Assembly (NCBI RefSeq): GCF_008274625.1
Contig: NZ_VTRU01000007.1
Coordinates: forward strand, 119,401 to 183,400
DNA: 64,000 nt
From: Chryseobacterium panacisoli
Lineage (GTDB): Bacteria > Bacteroidota > Bacteroidia > Flavobacteriales > Weeksellaceae
Direction of reading: 5' to 3'
The position numbers were made by a program, and so were the translations under genes. Every line of letters starts with the position of its first letter. The stretch's first letter is position 1. Shown in pieces: positions 26,582 to 34,413 of this stretch. Below the pieces are notes generated by a model. The model made no database searches. It was not told the DNA's origin and saw nothing but the letters and a program-made list of their open reading frames with translations.

Positions 26582-27343
26582 ATGATATTTAGTACAAAAA
26601 AAGAAAAGAAATATTCCTATGTAGAAGCGGGAGAAGGACATCCATTAGTGCTGTTGCACGGGTTAATGGGTGGTTTGAGTAATTTCGATAAAATGGTAGA
26701 TTTTTTTTCGGAAAGAGGCTTCAAAGTATACGTTCCTCAGCTGCCGATCTATGATCTGCCGGTACTCAATACGAATCTTACCACAATCGCAAAATATATT
26801 ATCAAGTTTATAGAAAGTCATATTTCAGGCCCGGTAACCATTATGGGAAACTCAATGGGAGGGCATGTAGGGCTTATCTTGACGTTGGCAAGACCTGACT
26901 TGGTAAAAAATCTTGTGCTTACAGGAAGTTCCGGATTATATGAAAGAACTTTCGGAGATAGTTTTCCAAGGAAAAATGACCGATCTTACATCAGAAAGAA
27001 AACGGAAGAAGTTTTCTATGATCCAAAGGTTGCGACAGAGGATCTTGTAGATGAAGTTTTTGCGGTGGTAAATGACAGAATGAAAGGAATAAAAACGGTA
27101 ATGCTGGCAAGAAGTGCCATCAAACACAATATGCTGAACGACCTTCCTAAGATTGTGACACCAACGTGTCTGATCTGGGGGAAACAGGATAATGTAACTC
27201 CGCCGGAAGTGGCCGAGGATATGCACAAGTTTATTCCGAATTCGGATTTATTCTGGATAGACCATTGCGGCCATGCTGCCATGATGGAAAAGCCGGATGA
27301 ATTCAATGAAATCCTGTACAACTGGATAAAAGATAAAGTTTAA
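26582..27343 (+). CDS. Alpha/beta hydrolase
   Basis: 253 residues. HGLMGG forms the oxyanion-hole loop, GNSMGG the nucleophile elbow with Ser91, IWGKQDNVTPP carries the acidic residue and DHCGHAAMMEKP the catalytic His near the C-terminus. The triad is complete; the substrate cannot be named. Divergent from mraZ and followed by a hairpin, then engB. Confidence 0.9.
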   Translation: MIFSTKKEKKYSYVEAGEGHPLVLLHGLMGGLSNFDKMVDFFSERGFKVYVPQLPIYDLPVLNTNLTTIAKYIIKFIESHISGPVTIMGNSMGGHVGLILTLARPDLVKNLVLTGSSGLYERTFGDSFPRKNDRSYIRKKTEEVFYDPKVATEDLVDEVFAVVNDRMKGIKTVMLARSAIKHNMLNDLPKIVTPTCLIWGKQDNVTPPEVAEDMHKFIPNSDLFWIDHCGHAAMMEKPDEFNEILYNWIKDKV

Positions 27344-27361
27344 TAAATACATCATAAAATG

Positions 27362-27395
27362 ACCATTAAGAGCTTTTCTTAATGGTTTATTTTTC
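27362..27395 (+). terminator. Terminator between the hydrolase and engB
   Basis: ACCATTAAG (27362-27370) pairs perfectly with CTTAATGGT (27378-27386), followed by TTATTTTTCT. Confidence 0.75.
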
Positions 27396-27411
27396 TAAAA
27401 TATATTCAACA

Positions 27412-28035
27412 ATGGTTATCAAGACAGCAGAGTTTGTAAAGAGCAGCGGAAAATGGCAGGAATGCCCCGAACCCAATATTCCCGAATATGCTTTTATCGG
27501 AAGGTCGAACGTGGGAAAATCATCACTAATCAATGCGATGATGAATCATAAAGATCTGGCTAAAACTTCGGGGACTCCGGGAAAAACCCAGCTGATCAAT
27601 CATTTTTTGGTGAATGAAAACTGGTATCTTACCGATTTACCAGGTTATGGATATGCAAAAGTTTCAAAAGTTCAGCGAAAGGATTTTGAAAAGCTGATCA
27701 CCAACTATATTCTGAACAGAAGAAACCTGGTGAACCTGTTTGTTTTGGTAGATTCAAGACATTCTCCACAGAAAATTGATCTGGAATTTATCCAATGGTG
27801 TGGAGAAAGCGGAATTCCATTTTCAATTGTCTTTACAAAAGCAGATAAGTTAAAGCCGAATGTAGTTATCAAAAACGTTGAGGATTATAAGGCAGAGCTT
27901 CACAAAACCTGGGAAGATCTTCCTGAACTGTATGTTACCTCAGCGGAAAAGAAAGAGGGCGGAGACAACATTCTTAATTTTATCCAAAAGACCAATGAAT
28001 TTTTAACGAATAATAATATAAGTTTCGATGAGTAA
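27412..28035 (+). CDS. engB: Ribosome biogenesis GTPase EngB (YihA/YsxC)
   Basis: 207 residues. TrmE-Era-EngA-EngB type GTPase needed for 50S assembly and often essential. G1 GRSNVGKSS, G2 within TSGTPGKTQ, G3 DLPGYGYAKV, G4 TKADKL and G5 SAEKKEG are present. The ATG at 27412 gives the standard start MVIKTAEFV; the upstream frame runs through the terminator hairpin. Overlaps the following acetyltransferase by 8 bp. Confidence 0.96.
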   Translation: MVIKTAEFVKSSGKWQECPEPNIPEYAFIGRSNVGKSSLINAMMNHKDLAKTSGTPGKTQLINHFLVNENWYLTDLPGYGYAKVSKVQRKDFEKLITNYILNRRNLVNLFVLVDSRHSPQKIDLEFIQWCGESGIPFSIVFTKADKLKPNVVIKNVEDYKAELHKTWEDLPELYVTSAEKKEGGDNILNFIQKTNEFLTNNNISFDE

Positions 28036-28477
28036 TATTGTCTGGAAAATCAAAACGTTTGACGAGTTTACGGTTCCTGAATTATATGCTGTACTGAAAG
28101 CCCGTATAGACGTTTTTGTTATTGAACAGAACTGTCCTTATCCTGATCTTGATAATTATGACCAAAAAGCGGTTCATATATGGGCGGAAGAAGATGGGCA
28201 GGTGCTGGCCTATTGCCGTGTTTTTGATCAAGGAATAAAGTATGATGAAACTTCCTTCGGCAGAGTTTTGACAACAGAGCAGGCGAGAGGAAAAAGTCTT
28301 GGAAAACAGTTGATACAATATGCTGTAGAAACCATAGAAAACCGTTTTCATACTTCTGAAATTAAGATATCAGCGCAGGATTATCTTTTAAGATTTTACA
28401 GCGGATTCGGATTTGTGGATACGGGGAAAAAATATCTGGAAGATGATATTCCGCATACGGAAATGATAAGAAAATAA
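28028..28477 (+). CDS. ElaA-like GNAT N-acetyltransferase
   Basis: 149 residues with the ElaA pattern: LYAVLKARIDVFVIEQNCPYPDLD near the N-terminus (residues about 18-41; motif core FVIEQNCPYPDLD) and the acetyl-CoA loop RVLTTEQARGKSLGKQL. Acceptor unknown. Start overlaps the end of engB by 8 bp, so translation is coupled. A perfect palindromic terminator follows. Confidence 0.9.
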   Translation: MSNIVWKIKTFDEFTVPELYAVLKARIDVFVIEQNCPYPDLDNYDQKAVHIWAEEDGQVLAYCRVFDQGIKYDETSFGRVLTTEQARGKSLGKQLIQYAVETIENRFHTSEIKISAQDYLLRFYSGFGFVDTGKKYLEDDIPHTEMIRK

Positions 28478-28506
28478 AAAGGTATCTCAATTGAGATACC
28501 TTTTTT
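28476..28506. terminator. Bidirectional palindromic terminator
   Basis: GGTATCTCAA/TTGAGATACC (28481-28500) is a perfect palindrome flanked by A5 on the left and T6 on the right. It ends the engB-elaA unit rightward and can also stop leftward transcription from the response-regulator gene. Confidence 0.85.
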
Positions 28507-28588
28507 CGAACTGTATAAAATTATATTGGGTGTTATTAGTTTTTCATCATTTCTTACTCCAAAAGTAGAACAATTAAGAAAACTAACC

Positions 28589-28604
28589 TTACGGAAAACC
28601 GTAA
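28589..28604. promoter_or_regulatory. TTACGG-N4-CCGTAA palindrome beside the response-regulator gene
   Basis: TTACGG AAAA CCGTAA lies 6 bp beyond the stop of the leftward response-regulator gene. The same half-sites recur at 31499-31514 upstream of the divergent membrane protein. It could be a protein-binding site or a small 3' hairpin. Confidence 0.4.
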
Positions 28605-28609
28605 TGGGT

Positions 28610-29275
28610 TTAAATAATTCCCAAATCTTTGCAAAAAGCTACAAGCTGTTCATTACTTGTTATCTGAAGATCTTCCTTCATGCTGTTCAGTTTTTTCTCT
28701 ACGCTGCTTAGACTATTGGGCTTAATATCATTGTTTTGAAGATAAACAGGGATGTTTTTCTGTAAAACTCCCTGAGATAAAAGAGAGACCAAAGTGATGT
28801 CATAGTTGGAAAACTCATAATTGTTGAGCTTCTTTACTTCCTGTTTAAGATCAAGAGAAAGATAATTTTCGTTCACATAGGTTGAAGCAATTGCTTTTTT
28901 AAGTTCTTTTGAATCATTTCGGGCCTTGCGAACAAAACCGTTGATTCCGTATTCGTTGAAAAGGCTATCGATAACTCCGGATCTGTGTTCTGCTGAAAAA
29001 ACAATTACTTTTAAAGAAGGCTGCAGCTCTTTAATGGTTTTTATCAACTCTTTTCCATCTTTAAGATTTTGTATGTTGTGGTCTTCTTCAAAAGAAAGAT
29101 CTGTAATTAACAAATCATAAAGATCATTTTCACGAATGGATTTTTGAATTTTAGCTAATGCATCATCACAATAATAAACATAATCTGTGGTGGAAATAGT
29201 AAGGTCTTCTAATGTCTTCTGTACAGAAATACTGCTGCTTTCGTGATCTTCAGCTATTAAAATTTTTTTGAACAT
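28610..29275 (-). CDS. Response regulator with LuxR-like output domain
   Basis: 221 residues. The receiver domain spans about 1-125: acidic pocket ED (9-10), phosphoacceptor Asp59 in LLITDLSF, and the conserved Ser/Lys positions in VIVFSAEHRS and GFVRKARND. The C-terminal part (about 145-221) is helical with a divergent LuxR/GerE-type HTH (VSLLSQGVLQKNIPVYL ... SVEKKLNSMK). It starts 12 bp downstream of the sensor kinase gene, so the two form a two-component system. Target genes are unknown; adjacent palindromes are candidates. Confidence 0.88.
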   Translation of the reverse strand: MFKKILIAEDHESSSISVQKTLEDLTISTTDYVYYCDDALAKIQKSIRENDLYDLLITDLSFEEDHNIQNLKDGKELIKTIKELQPSLKVIVFSAEHRSGVIDSLFNEYGINGFVRKARNDSKELKKAIASTYVNENYLSLDLKQEVKKLNNYEFSNYDITLVSLLSQGVLQKNIPVYLQNNDIKPNSLSSVEKKLNSMKEDLQITSNEQLVAFCKDLGII

Positions 29276-29287
29276 TCTTTTTCTTTT

Positions 29288-30970
29288 TTAAGAAGCAGGA
29301 AATGAAATATAAATTTTCAACCCTTTTTCGGTTTCAGTGTCAAAAATAATTTCTCCATGGATAGCTTCAATACGGGAATCCGTATTTGACAAACCATTTT
29401 TGTAAGTAATTCCTTCTGAAATGCCGATGCCATTGTCCGTATACTGAATTTGTATCCTGTTATTTTTTCTTTCAAATTTAAAAGCAACATGGGTGGCATG
29501 GCTGTGTTTTTTCATATTTACCAAAAGTTCCCGCATGACCTGATATATTTCTTCCCGGGTAAATTCTTTCAACGTTTTCCATATATTTTCATCATTCCCG
29601 GCCAGGTATGTTTTTACATTTTCATTATTAAAAGAAGCAATAAGAGTTGAGACTCTTTTGCTAAATTCCGGCTTATTTTCAGAGACTGCTTTCTCATAAG
29701 AGATATCTCTGGACTTTTCGTACACAAACTCAAGTTCGTCAAGTACTTTTTCTTTATCAAAATCTTCCTGATTTTCGATCTTAGTCATTACCTGATAAAT
29801 ACCGTTGGCTACCACATCGTGAATTTTCTTTGAAACTTTTAGCTGTTGTTCTTTTAATTTATTGTCGGATTCTAAAAGTAGAGTTTGCTTACGCTTTTTA
29901 TACCAAAAGAAAGCAATGATTATAAAGGCGAGTGCCCCTAAACTTATGCTTATAATTAAAATATTTTTTTTAGTGATTTGATATTCCTTTTGAGCAATTC
30001 CCTTTTGGAGTGAGAGATTTTCTGATTTATTTTTTTCTGTTTCATAACGGATTAACGCAAATTGATTTTTAGCTTTTTTTCTTGCCATATCAATGCTGTC
30101 ATTCCGTTTTTGATAAATTTTAAAAAAGAATTTACTTCTTTCTGGCGACTCTAAAAGGATTATTTTTTGTAAAGCTTCAACCTCATCATTTGGGTTTTTT
30201 ATTTCTCTCGCAAGGTCATACATTTTTTTGGCATGAAATAAGGCCTTTTGAGGATCTTTTTCCTGATAGGTATCTGCCAAATGGGAATGGCTAGATACCT
30301 GTCCATAAATATCATGTTCTTTAATTCTAATATCTAACCCCTTATTAAATTCTTGGATTGGATCATATGCCGGATCCTGAAGCCATTTCGTCCTGGCTTG
30401 ATTCGTAATAACCATTGCCAATAATTTTTTATTTTTTGAAGAATCTTTTAAAATTGAGGCATACATTTGTAATGCATTTTTATAGTCTTTCTTTTGACGG
30501 TAGGCATTTCCTTTATTATTAATGAATGTTTTTTTTTCGTCCTGGCTTGGTGAGAATTTTATTGCAAGGTTGTAAAATCGTATGGCATTGTCACTCTCCT
30601 TTAGATTATAACTGGTTATTCCGAGATTATTATAGTTTGACTTTACATATTCATAATTGGCTGTATTATTTTCATTTAAATATTTAGTTGCTTCTAATGA
30701 AGTTTCTTGGCTCCCGTAGTTATCACCGAATTGTTCTTGAATAATTGCCATATTGTTTAAACATTTTCCGGCACCTAAACTATCCTGTCTCTGCAGGAAT
30801 AAATCACGAGCTTTGTCAAAATAGAAATATGCACTGTCAGGTTGTTTACTTTCTCTATATTCAAAGGCTTTATCATAGAAAGGATTGGTTAAATTATGTT
30901 TAACAACCGGAGGTTTATTCTTAGAGCACGATAGAATAATCAGACAAAATAGAATAAAATAAAACTTCAA
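29288..30970 (-). CDS. TPR-containing sensor histidine kinase (lipoprotein-like N-terminus)
   Basis: 560 residues. The N-terminus resembles a lipoprotein signal (IILSC, Cys15). About five to six TPR-like repeats follow (about 30-300), then a coiled segment, a membrane helix (about 337-357), and a cytoplasmic kinase: phosphoacceptor His384 in KKIHDVVANG, N-box MRELLVNMKKHSHA and G-box DNGIGI. This is the NarL/DesK-like HisKA_3 group. The only sensible start is a TTG at 30970; no ATG or GTG gives the signal sequence. The periplasmic TPR part probably senses a protein or peptide. Confidence 0.87.
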   Translation of the reverse strand: MKFYFILFCLIILSCSKNKPPVVKHNLTNPFYDKAFEYRESKQPDSAYFYFDKARDLFLQRQDSLGAGKCLNNMAIIQEQFGDNYGSQETSLEATKYLNENNTANYEYVKSNYNNLGITSYNLKESDNAIRFYNLAIKFSPSQDEKKTFINNKGNAYRQKKDYKNALQMYASILKDSSKNKKLLAMVITNQARTKWLQDPAYDPIQEFNKGLDIRIKEHDIYGQVSSHSHLADTYQEKDPQKALFHAKKMYDLAREIKNPNDEVEALQKIILLESPERSKFFFKIYQKRNDSIDMARKKAKNQFALIRYETEKNKSENLSLQKGIAQKEYQITKKNILIISISLGALAFIIIAFFWYKKRKQTLLLESDNKLKEQQLKVSKKIHDVVANGIYQVMTKIENQEDFDKEKVLDELEFVYEKSRDISYEKAVSENKPEFSKRVSTLIASFNNENVKTYLAGNDENIWKTLKEFTREEIYQVMRELLVNMKKHSHATHVAFKFERKNNRIQIQYTDNGIGISEGITYKNGLSNTDSRIEAIHGEIIFDTETEKGLKIYISFPAS

Positions 30971-31001
30971 AATTATTTGTTTTGTCGAATTTAAAAAAAA
31001 A

Positions 31002-31025
31002 CAGCGAAAGATTTCTCTTTCGCTG
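31002..31025 (-). terminator. Terminator of the small 31043 gene
   Basis: CAGCGAAAGA/TCTTTCGCTG form a 10 bp perfect stem with a TTTC loop. Read leftward it is followed by a run of nine T. It separates the small gene from the kinase gene, which must then have its own promoter or depend on readthrough. Confidence 0.88.
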
Positions 31026-31042
31026 AATATGTGTGTGCCTTT

Positions 31043-31204
31043 TTATTTTTTTGGAGGGAGTTGTCCGTTATCTCCACTCGTATCACTACCACTTTCCATA
31101 GAAAGGTTGATTGTAGTGGGTTGGTAATTGTTATCAGTTGTAGAAGTATTGGCATTATTATCTGAAAATGCTAAACCTAATAGCATCATTATAATTTGGA
31201 TCAT
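31043..31204 (-). CDS. Small unknown protein next to the two-component system
   Basis: 53 residues from the ATG at 31204, which is preceded by AAAAGGA; a GTG at 31249 would give 68 residues. MIQIIMMLLGLAF is a short hydrophobic N-terminal segment that could be a signal or anchor; the rest is Asn/Thr/Ser-rich and ends GQLPPKK. No family recognised. The strong terminator 18 bp beyond its stop supports a real transcript. As a small exported peptide beside a sensor kinase it could be a ligand or accessory factor, which is speculative. Confidence 0.55.
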   Translation of the reverse strand: MIQIIMMLLGLAFSDNNANTSTTDNNYQPTTINLSMESGSDTSGDNGQLPPKK

Positions 31205-31443
31205 TCCTTTTAAAATTTTCGAAGTTGAAACCGTATTTCTTCCTCTCACGAAGTTTTATCGCGAGCTGTACACTGTTAAAATTTCGAAGCGCTTCTTAAT
31301 TTTTGGGGGAAGTGAACCTTTAAAAACGGAGGTAAAACATCTGCTTCCCGATCCGGAGTTTAATCTCTGTTTTCTTTGGTTTTTTGAAATCAGTTTTGTA
31401 TTGTTTTTGTTGATTTCTAAAGCAAATTTGCAGCAAAAAAGAA

Positions 31444-31480
31444 TAGACATGTTAGACAAAGTATAGACATCAATAGACAG
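31444..31480. promoter_or_regulatory. Four TAGACA direct repeats in helical phase
   Basis: AGACA cores start at 31445, 31454, 31465 and 31475 (spacings 9, 11, 10), each preceded by T or AT. The array lies about 90-120 bp before the ATG at 31565, the arrangement of a cooperative regulator-binding region. Confidence 0.5.
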
Positions 31481-31497
31481 TAAATAAGTGTGGAGTT

Positions 31498-31515
31498 ATT
31501 ACGGAAATCCGTAAT
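31498..31515. promoter_or_regulatory. ATTACGGA-N2-TCCGTAAT palindrome upstream of the 31565 gene
   Basis: A perfect 18 bp inverted repeat. Relative to the predicted start downstream of the TACTTTG box (31537-31543), it is centred near -43, typical of an activator site. The half-site TTACGG recurs at 28589-28604. Confidence 0.5.
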
Positions 31516-31536
31516 GTGGTATGATTGAAAATCATC

Positions 31537-31543
31537 TACTTTG
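31537..31543 (+). promoter_or_regulatory. Variant -7 box of the 31565 gene
   Basis: TACTTTG is one base short of TAnnTTTG and is followed by TAATGCCCGAAA. A very similar stretch (TACTTTG then TATGCCGAAA) occurs at 35704 upstream of susC. No -33 TTG at normal distance, which fits an activator-dependent promoter. Confidence 0.4.
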
Positions 31544-31564
31544 TAATGCCCGAAAACACTGTTT

Positions 31565-32404
31565 ATGTCCAAGAAAAAACTACTGATTAATGAAGTATTT
31601 GAGCAGGCAAGAAGAGAATCAGAGAAAACCACCAAAAGTGGATTAGCTTCTTATCTGCATCTTTGTTTTATTGATAATCTGAAATTCTATGATATTTCAG
31701 ATAAAACATTCATACGATATTATGAAGATTTTGTCGAGGGCAATAACAACAGAAATATTGAACCGGAGAGACTGAATAAAATGAGCCAGTATATCGGGTA
31801 TAAAGATTTTTCAGAGTTTTCCAGGACTTTTATCAGGAATGATGATAAAAAAAATCTGACTACAGTAAAAATCAGTGTGGATCAGGATGAGGAGATCATA
31901 TCTGAAAGGCTTTCCAAAATTAATATTAATATCATCAATGAACAGCATTTTAAAATGCCGGAATTTGTCAGACAAAATAGTTTTGGTCTTGTTGGTATGT
32001 TTATCCTTGGAAGTTTTCTTATTGGTAATTATTATTGTTCAACTGGAAATAGAAATGCATATGAATCATTCAATCTCTTGAATCTGTCAGGTATTGAAAA
32101 GAATTGCATGTATTGGGATAATAATGAATACAGGCTGACAGACTGTAAGGAAGAAAACCCCATTCTGAATGTTGTTCCGAAAGATAATGTTCAGATTAAA
32201 TATTTTAAACGTATTACAAGAAAAGACACACTTACAGTAGAGAACGCGCTGGGGAAAATTTGGTATTCCAAAGTTAATGGAAAAGTCGAGTTTTTCACAA
32301 TGGACGGAATTGATCCGGAGAACAAAAAAGAGCTAAAAAGAGCCACCGAATATATTATTAGAAAATACTCGGGAAAGAAATCCGGTATAATGCCGGCAGA
32401 ATAA
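31565..32404 (+). CDS. Single-pass membrane protein with helical N-terminal domain, unknown function
   Basis: 279 residues. The N-terminal part (about 1-95) is helical and charged, with DKTFIRYYEDFVEGN and IGYKDFSEFSRTF, a pattern I associate with uncharacterised flavobacterial proteins. One membrane helix follows at about 139-157 (GLVGMFILGSFLIG). The C-terminal 120 residues, probably periplasmic, contain two Cys (CMYW, DCKEE). The topology suggests a membrane-anchored regulator or sensor, but no established domain is recognised. Upstream are the TAGACA array and palindrome; divergent from the small gene and kinase. Confidence 0.7.
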   Translation: MSKKKLLINEVFEQARRESEKTTKSGLASYLHLCFIDNLKFYDISDKTFIRYYEDFVEGNNNRNIEPERLNKMSQYIGYKDFSEFSRTFIRNDDKKNLTTVKISVDQDEEIISERLSKININIINEQHFKMPEFVRQNSFGLVGMFILGSFLIGNYYCSTGNRNAYESFNLLNLSGIEKNCMYWDNNEYRLTDCKEENPILNVVPKDNVQIKYFKRITRKDTLTVENALGKIWYSKVNGKVEFFTMDGIDPENKKELKRATEYIIRKYSGKKSGIMPAE

Positions 32405-32479
32405 ATTTCCTTCACAATAATTTAAAATTCAATTAAAACATTTCCTTGGCCATTCCTGTAATTTCGTCTTATTTTTAAG

Positions 32480-34267
32480 ATGAATAAATCAATTGTCTCC
32501 GTTTTACTGTTTATAAGTACGTTTTTCTCCGCTCAGAAACCTGTACAGATTGCTTTTCTTTCCGATGTGCATTTTCAGGATCTGTATGGAAGTTTTTCGG
32601 ATCATGATTTTAAAGGAATTGTGAATCCCGGAACGGGAAAATCCACGATTCTGAGGACTATGGATTCTCAATTACATTCCACAAGAATTTTTAATGAGAA
32701 CTATTTTGCCTTTCTCAAGGCTTTGGATGATATTGCTGCTAAAGGAATTAAAATCGTAGCAATGCCCGGTGATTTTTCTGATGATGGACAGGCTTATAAC
32801 CTGCGCGGGCTTCATGCTATTTTGGAAAAGTATCACCAGAAATATGGGATTAAATTTTATCTGACCACAGGAAATCACGATCCGGTGGGACCGTTCAGAA
32901 ATGATGGTGGAAAAGATGATTTTCTCGGACAAAATGGAAACCCATTGGGAATCTACAGCAAAGAAAGTATCGGAAAATCAATAGATAAGGTCATCACGAA
33001 AGATATCGCAGAATCCGGATACCTAGAGATTTTGAATGAATTAAAAGATTTTGGTTTTTATCCTAAAAAAGAAGATCTGTTTTGGAATACACCTTTTGAT
33101 CATAATTCATTTAAAAATTATTCTTACAGAAAAGGATTACAGTCTGCTGATTACTCCAAAAGAATGTATGAAGTTGAAAAGGATTTTTCAGTCCCGGATT
33201 TAAGTTATGTTGTTGAACCAGTGAAAGATGTGTGGATGGTTGCCATAGACGGAAATACCTATATTCCAAGAAACATCAATGAAGATTCCCACAATCCATC
33301 TAATTATAAAGGAGCAAGTATTGGCTATAATAATGTGCTGACTAACAAACAGCATTTGATAGAATGGGTAAGGAGACTTGCCGATGAAGCAAAGAAAAAC
33401 AACAAAACCTTGATTGCATTTACCCATTACCCAATGATTGATTTCAATGATGGGGCAACTAACGAAATTAAAAACCTGTTGGGGGAGAAAAAGTGGCAGT
33501 TGGAGCGCGTTCCTCAGGAAGAAGTGGCAAAAGTATTTGCTGAAGCAGGGTTGCAGATTCATTTTGCAGGCCATATGCATATTAATGATACAGGAATCAG
33601 GAAATTTGGTGAGAATGTTTTGGTCAATGTTCAGGTTCCTTCACTGGCAGCTTATCTGCCGGCGTATAAAATTCTGACGATACAGTCTCCCGACAAGCTA
33701 GAAGTACAAACTGAAGTCTTAAATGAAGTCCCACATTTCAACGAATTGTTTCCTTTATATGAAAAAGAATATGAAGCTTTACAAAGCAATAAAGGTAACA
33801 TAGTTTGGAATAAAGATATTTTAAAGACAACATCATATCATGATTTTATGCTTTTCCATGTAAAAGAATTGGTCCGTTTGCGAATGATTCCTGATGACTG
33901 GCCAAAAGACTTTATAGAAAAAGGAACGAAGCTGAGTGGGGAAGACTTGTTATTACTTATCCAAAATAATAATCAACTCAGAGAAAAGGGAATCAGCTCA
34001 GAAACTTTTAAAAAATGGTCTTTTGATGATTTGCTGCTGGATCTGTATAAATTTCAATCGGCAGATGAGCTGGCAAAAAAAGACATTCCCAAAGAAAGGC
34101 TGGAGCAGTACCAAATATTGGAGAAACTCTATCAGGAAACTCAGTCACAGGATGTATTTGTAAGACGGTTACAATCAGTCTTTAAAATTCTTTCATTACT
34201 TTCTGACGGAGATCCGGCAGATCATTTTGAAATAGATTTGAAAAAAAAGAAAATAATAAAACTGTGA
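32480..34267 (+). CDS. Secreted metallophosphoesterase
   Basis: 595 residues. A signal peptide (MNKSIVSVLLFISTFFSAQ) directs export. The calcineurin-like phosphoesterase motifs are complete: SDVHF, GDFSDDG, TGNHDP, FTHYP and AGHMHIND. A helical C-terminal region of about 200 residues follows the catalytic domain, with no recognised domain. Substrate is uncertain (phosphomonoester, phosphodiester, nucleotide or phospholipid). It is neighboured by a PI-PLC-like enzyme and a SusC/SusD pair, suggesting extracytoplasmic phosphoester breakdown. Confidence 0.88.
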   Translation: MNKSIVSVLLFISTFFSAQKPVQIAFLSDVHFQDLYGSFSDHDFKGIVNPGTGKSTILRTMDSQLHSTRIFNENYFAFLKALDDIAAKGIKIVAMPGDFSDDGQAYNLRGLHAILEKYHQKYGIKFYLTTGNHDPVGPFRNDGGKDDFLGQNGNPLGIYSKESIGKSIDKVITKDIAESGYLEILNELKDFGFYPKKEDLFWNTPFDHNSFKNYSYRKGLQSADYSKRMYEVEKDFSVPDLSYVVEPVKDVWMVAIDGNTYIPRNINEDSHNPSNYKGASIGYNNVLTNKQHLIEWVRRLADEAKKNNKTLIAFTHYPMIDFNDGATNEIKNLLGEKKWQLERVPQEEVAKVFAEAGLQIHFAGHMHINDTGIRKFGENVLVNVQVPSLAAYLPAYKILTIQSPDKLEVQTEVLNEVPHFNELFPLYEKEYEALQSNKGNIVWNKDILKTTSYHDFMLFHVKELVRLRMIPDDWPKDFIEKGTKLSGEDLLLLIQNNNQLREKGISSETFKKWSFDDLLLDLYKFQSADELAKKDIPKERLEQYQILEKLYQETQSQDVFVRRLQSVFKILSLLSDGDPADHFEIDLKKKKIIKL

Positions 34268-34306
34268 ATTATAATATTTCATAAACCCTCCATTTGTATT
34301 CAATGA

Positions 34307-34353
34307 GATATTTGTGGTATTTGTGAAAAGAATTAGTGCTATTTGTGTTTAAA
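34307..34353 (-). repeat. Dispersed repeat family A, copy 1
   Basis: Read on the minus strand it begins TTTAAACACAAATAGCACTA and closely matches 41512-41554 (TTTAAACACAAATAACACCA) and 41659-41699. All share the layout AAACACxAATA-xxACCAAT-TTTTCACAAATA. Confidence 0.6.
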
Positions 34354-34361
34354 CAAAAGAA

Positions 34362-34383
34362 AGGCTGCCCATTCAGGCAGCCT
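34362..34383 (-). terminator. Terminator of the PI-PLC-like gene
   Basis: AGGCTGCC (34362-34369) pairs with GGCAGCCT (34376-34383); leftward it is followed by TTTCTTTTGTTT. Confidence 0.8.
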
Positions 34384-34413
34384 CCTCAATTATAAATCTA
34401 GCAGCAAACAGGA

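Noticed and set aside
30968..30975. TAATTTTG promoter box for the sensor kinase
   Set aside because: On the minus strand it overlaps the TTG start codon itself, so transcription from it would begin inside the gene.
31128..31466. 112-residue plus-strand ORF upstream of the 31565 gene
   Set aside because: It overlaps the small minus-strand gene and the TAGACA array, has no coding character or family, and the terminator at 31002-31025 supports the minus-strand gene.
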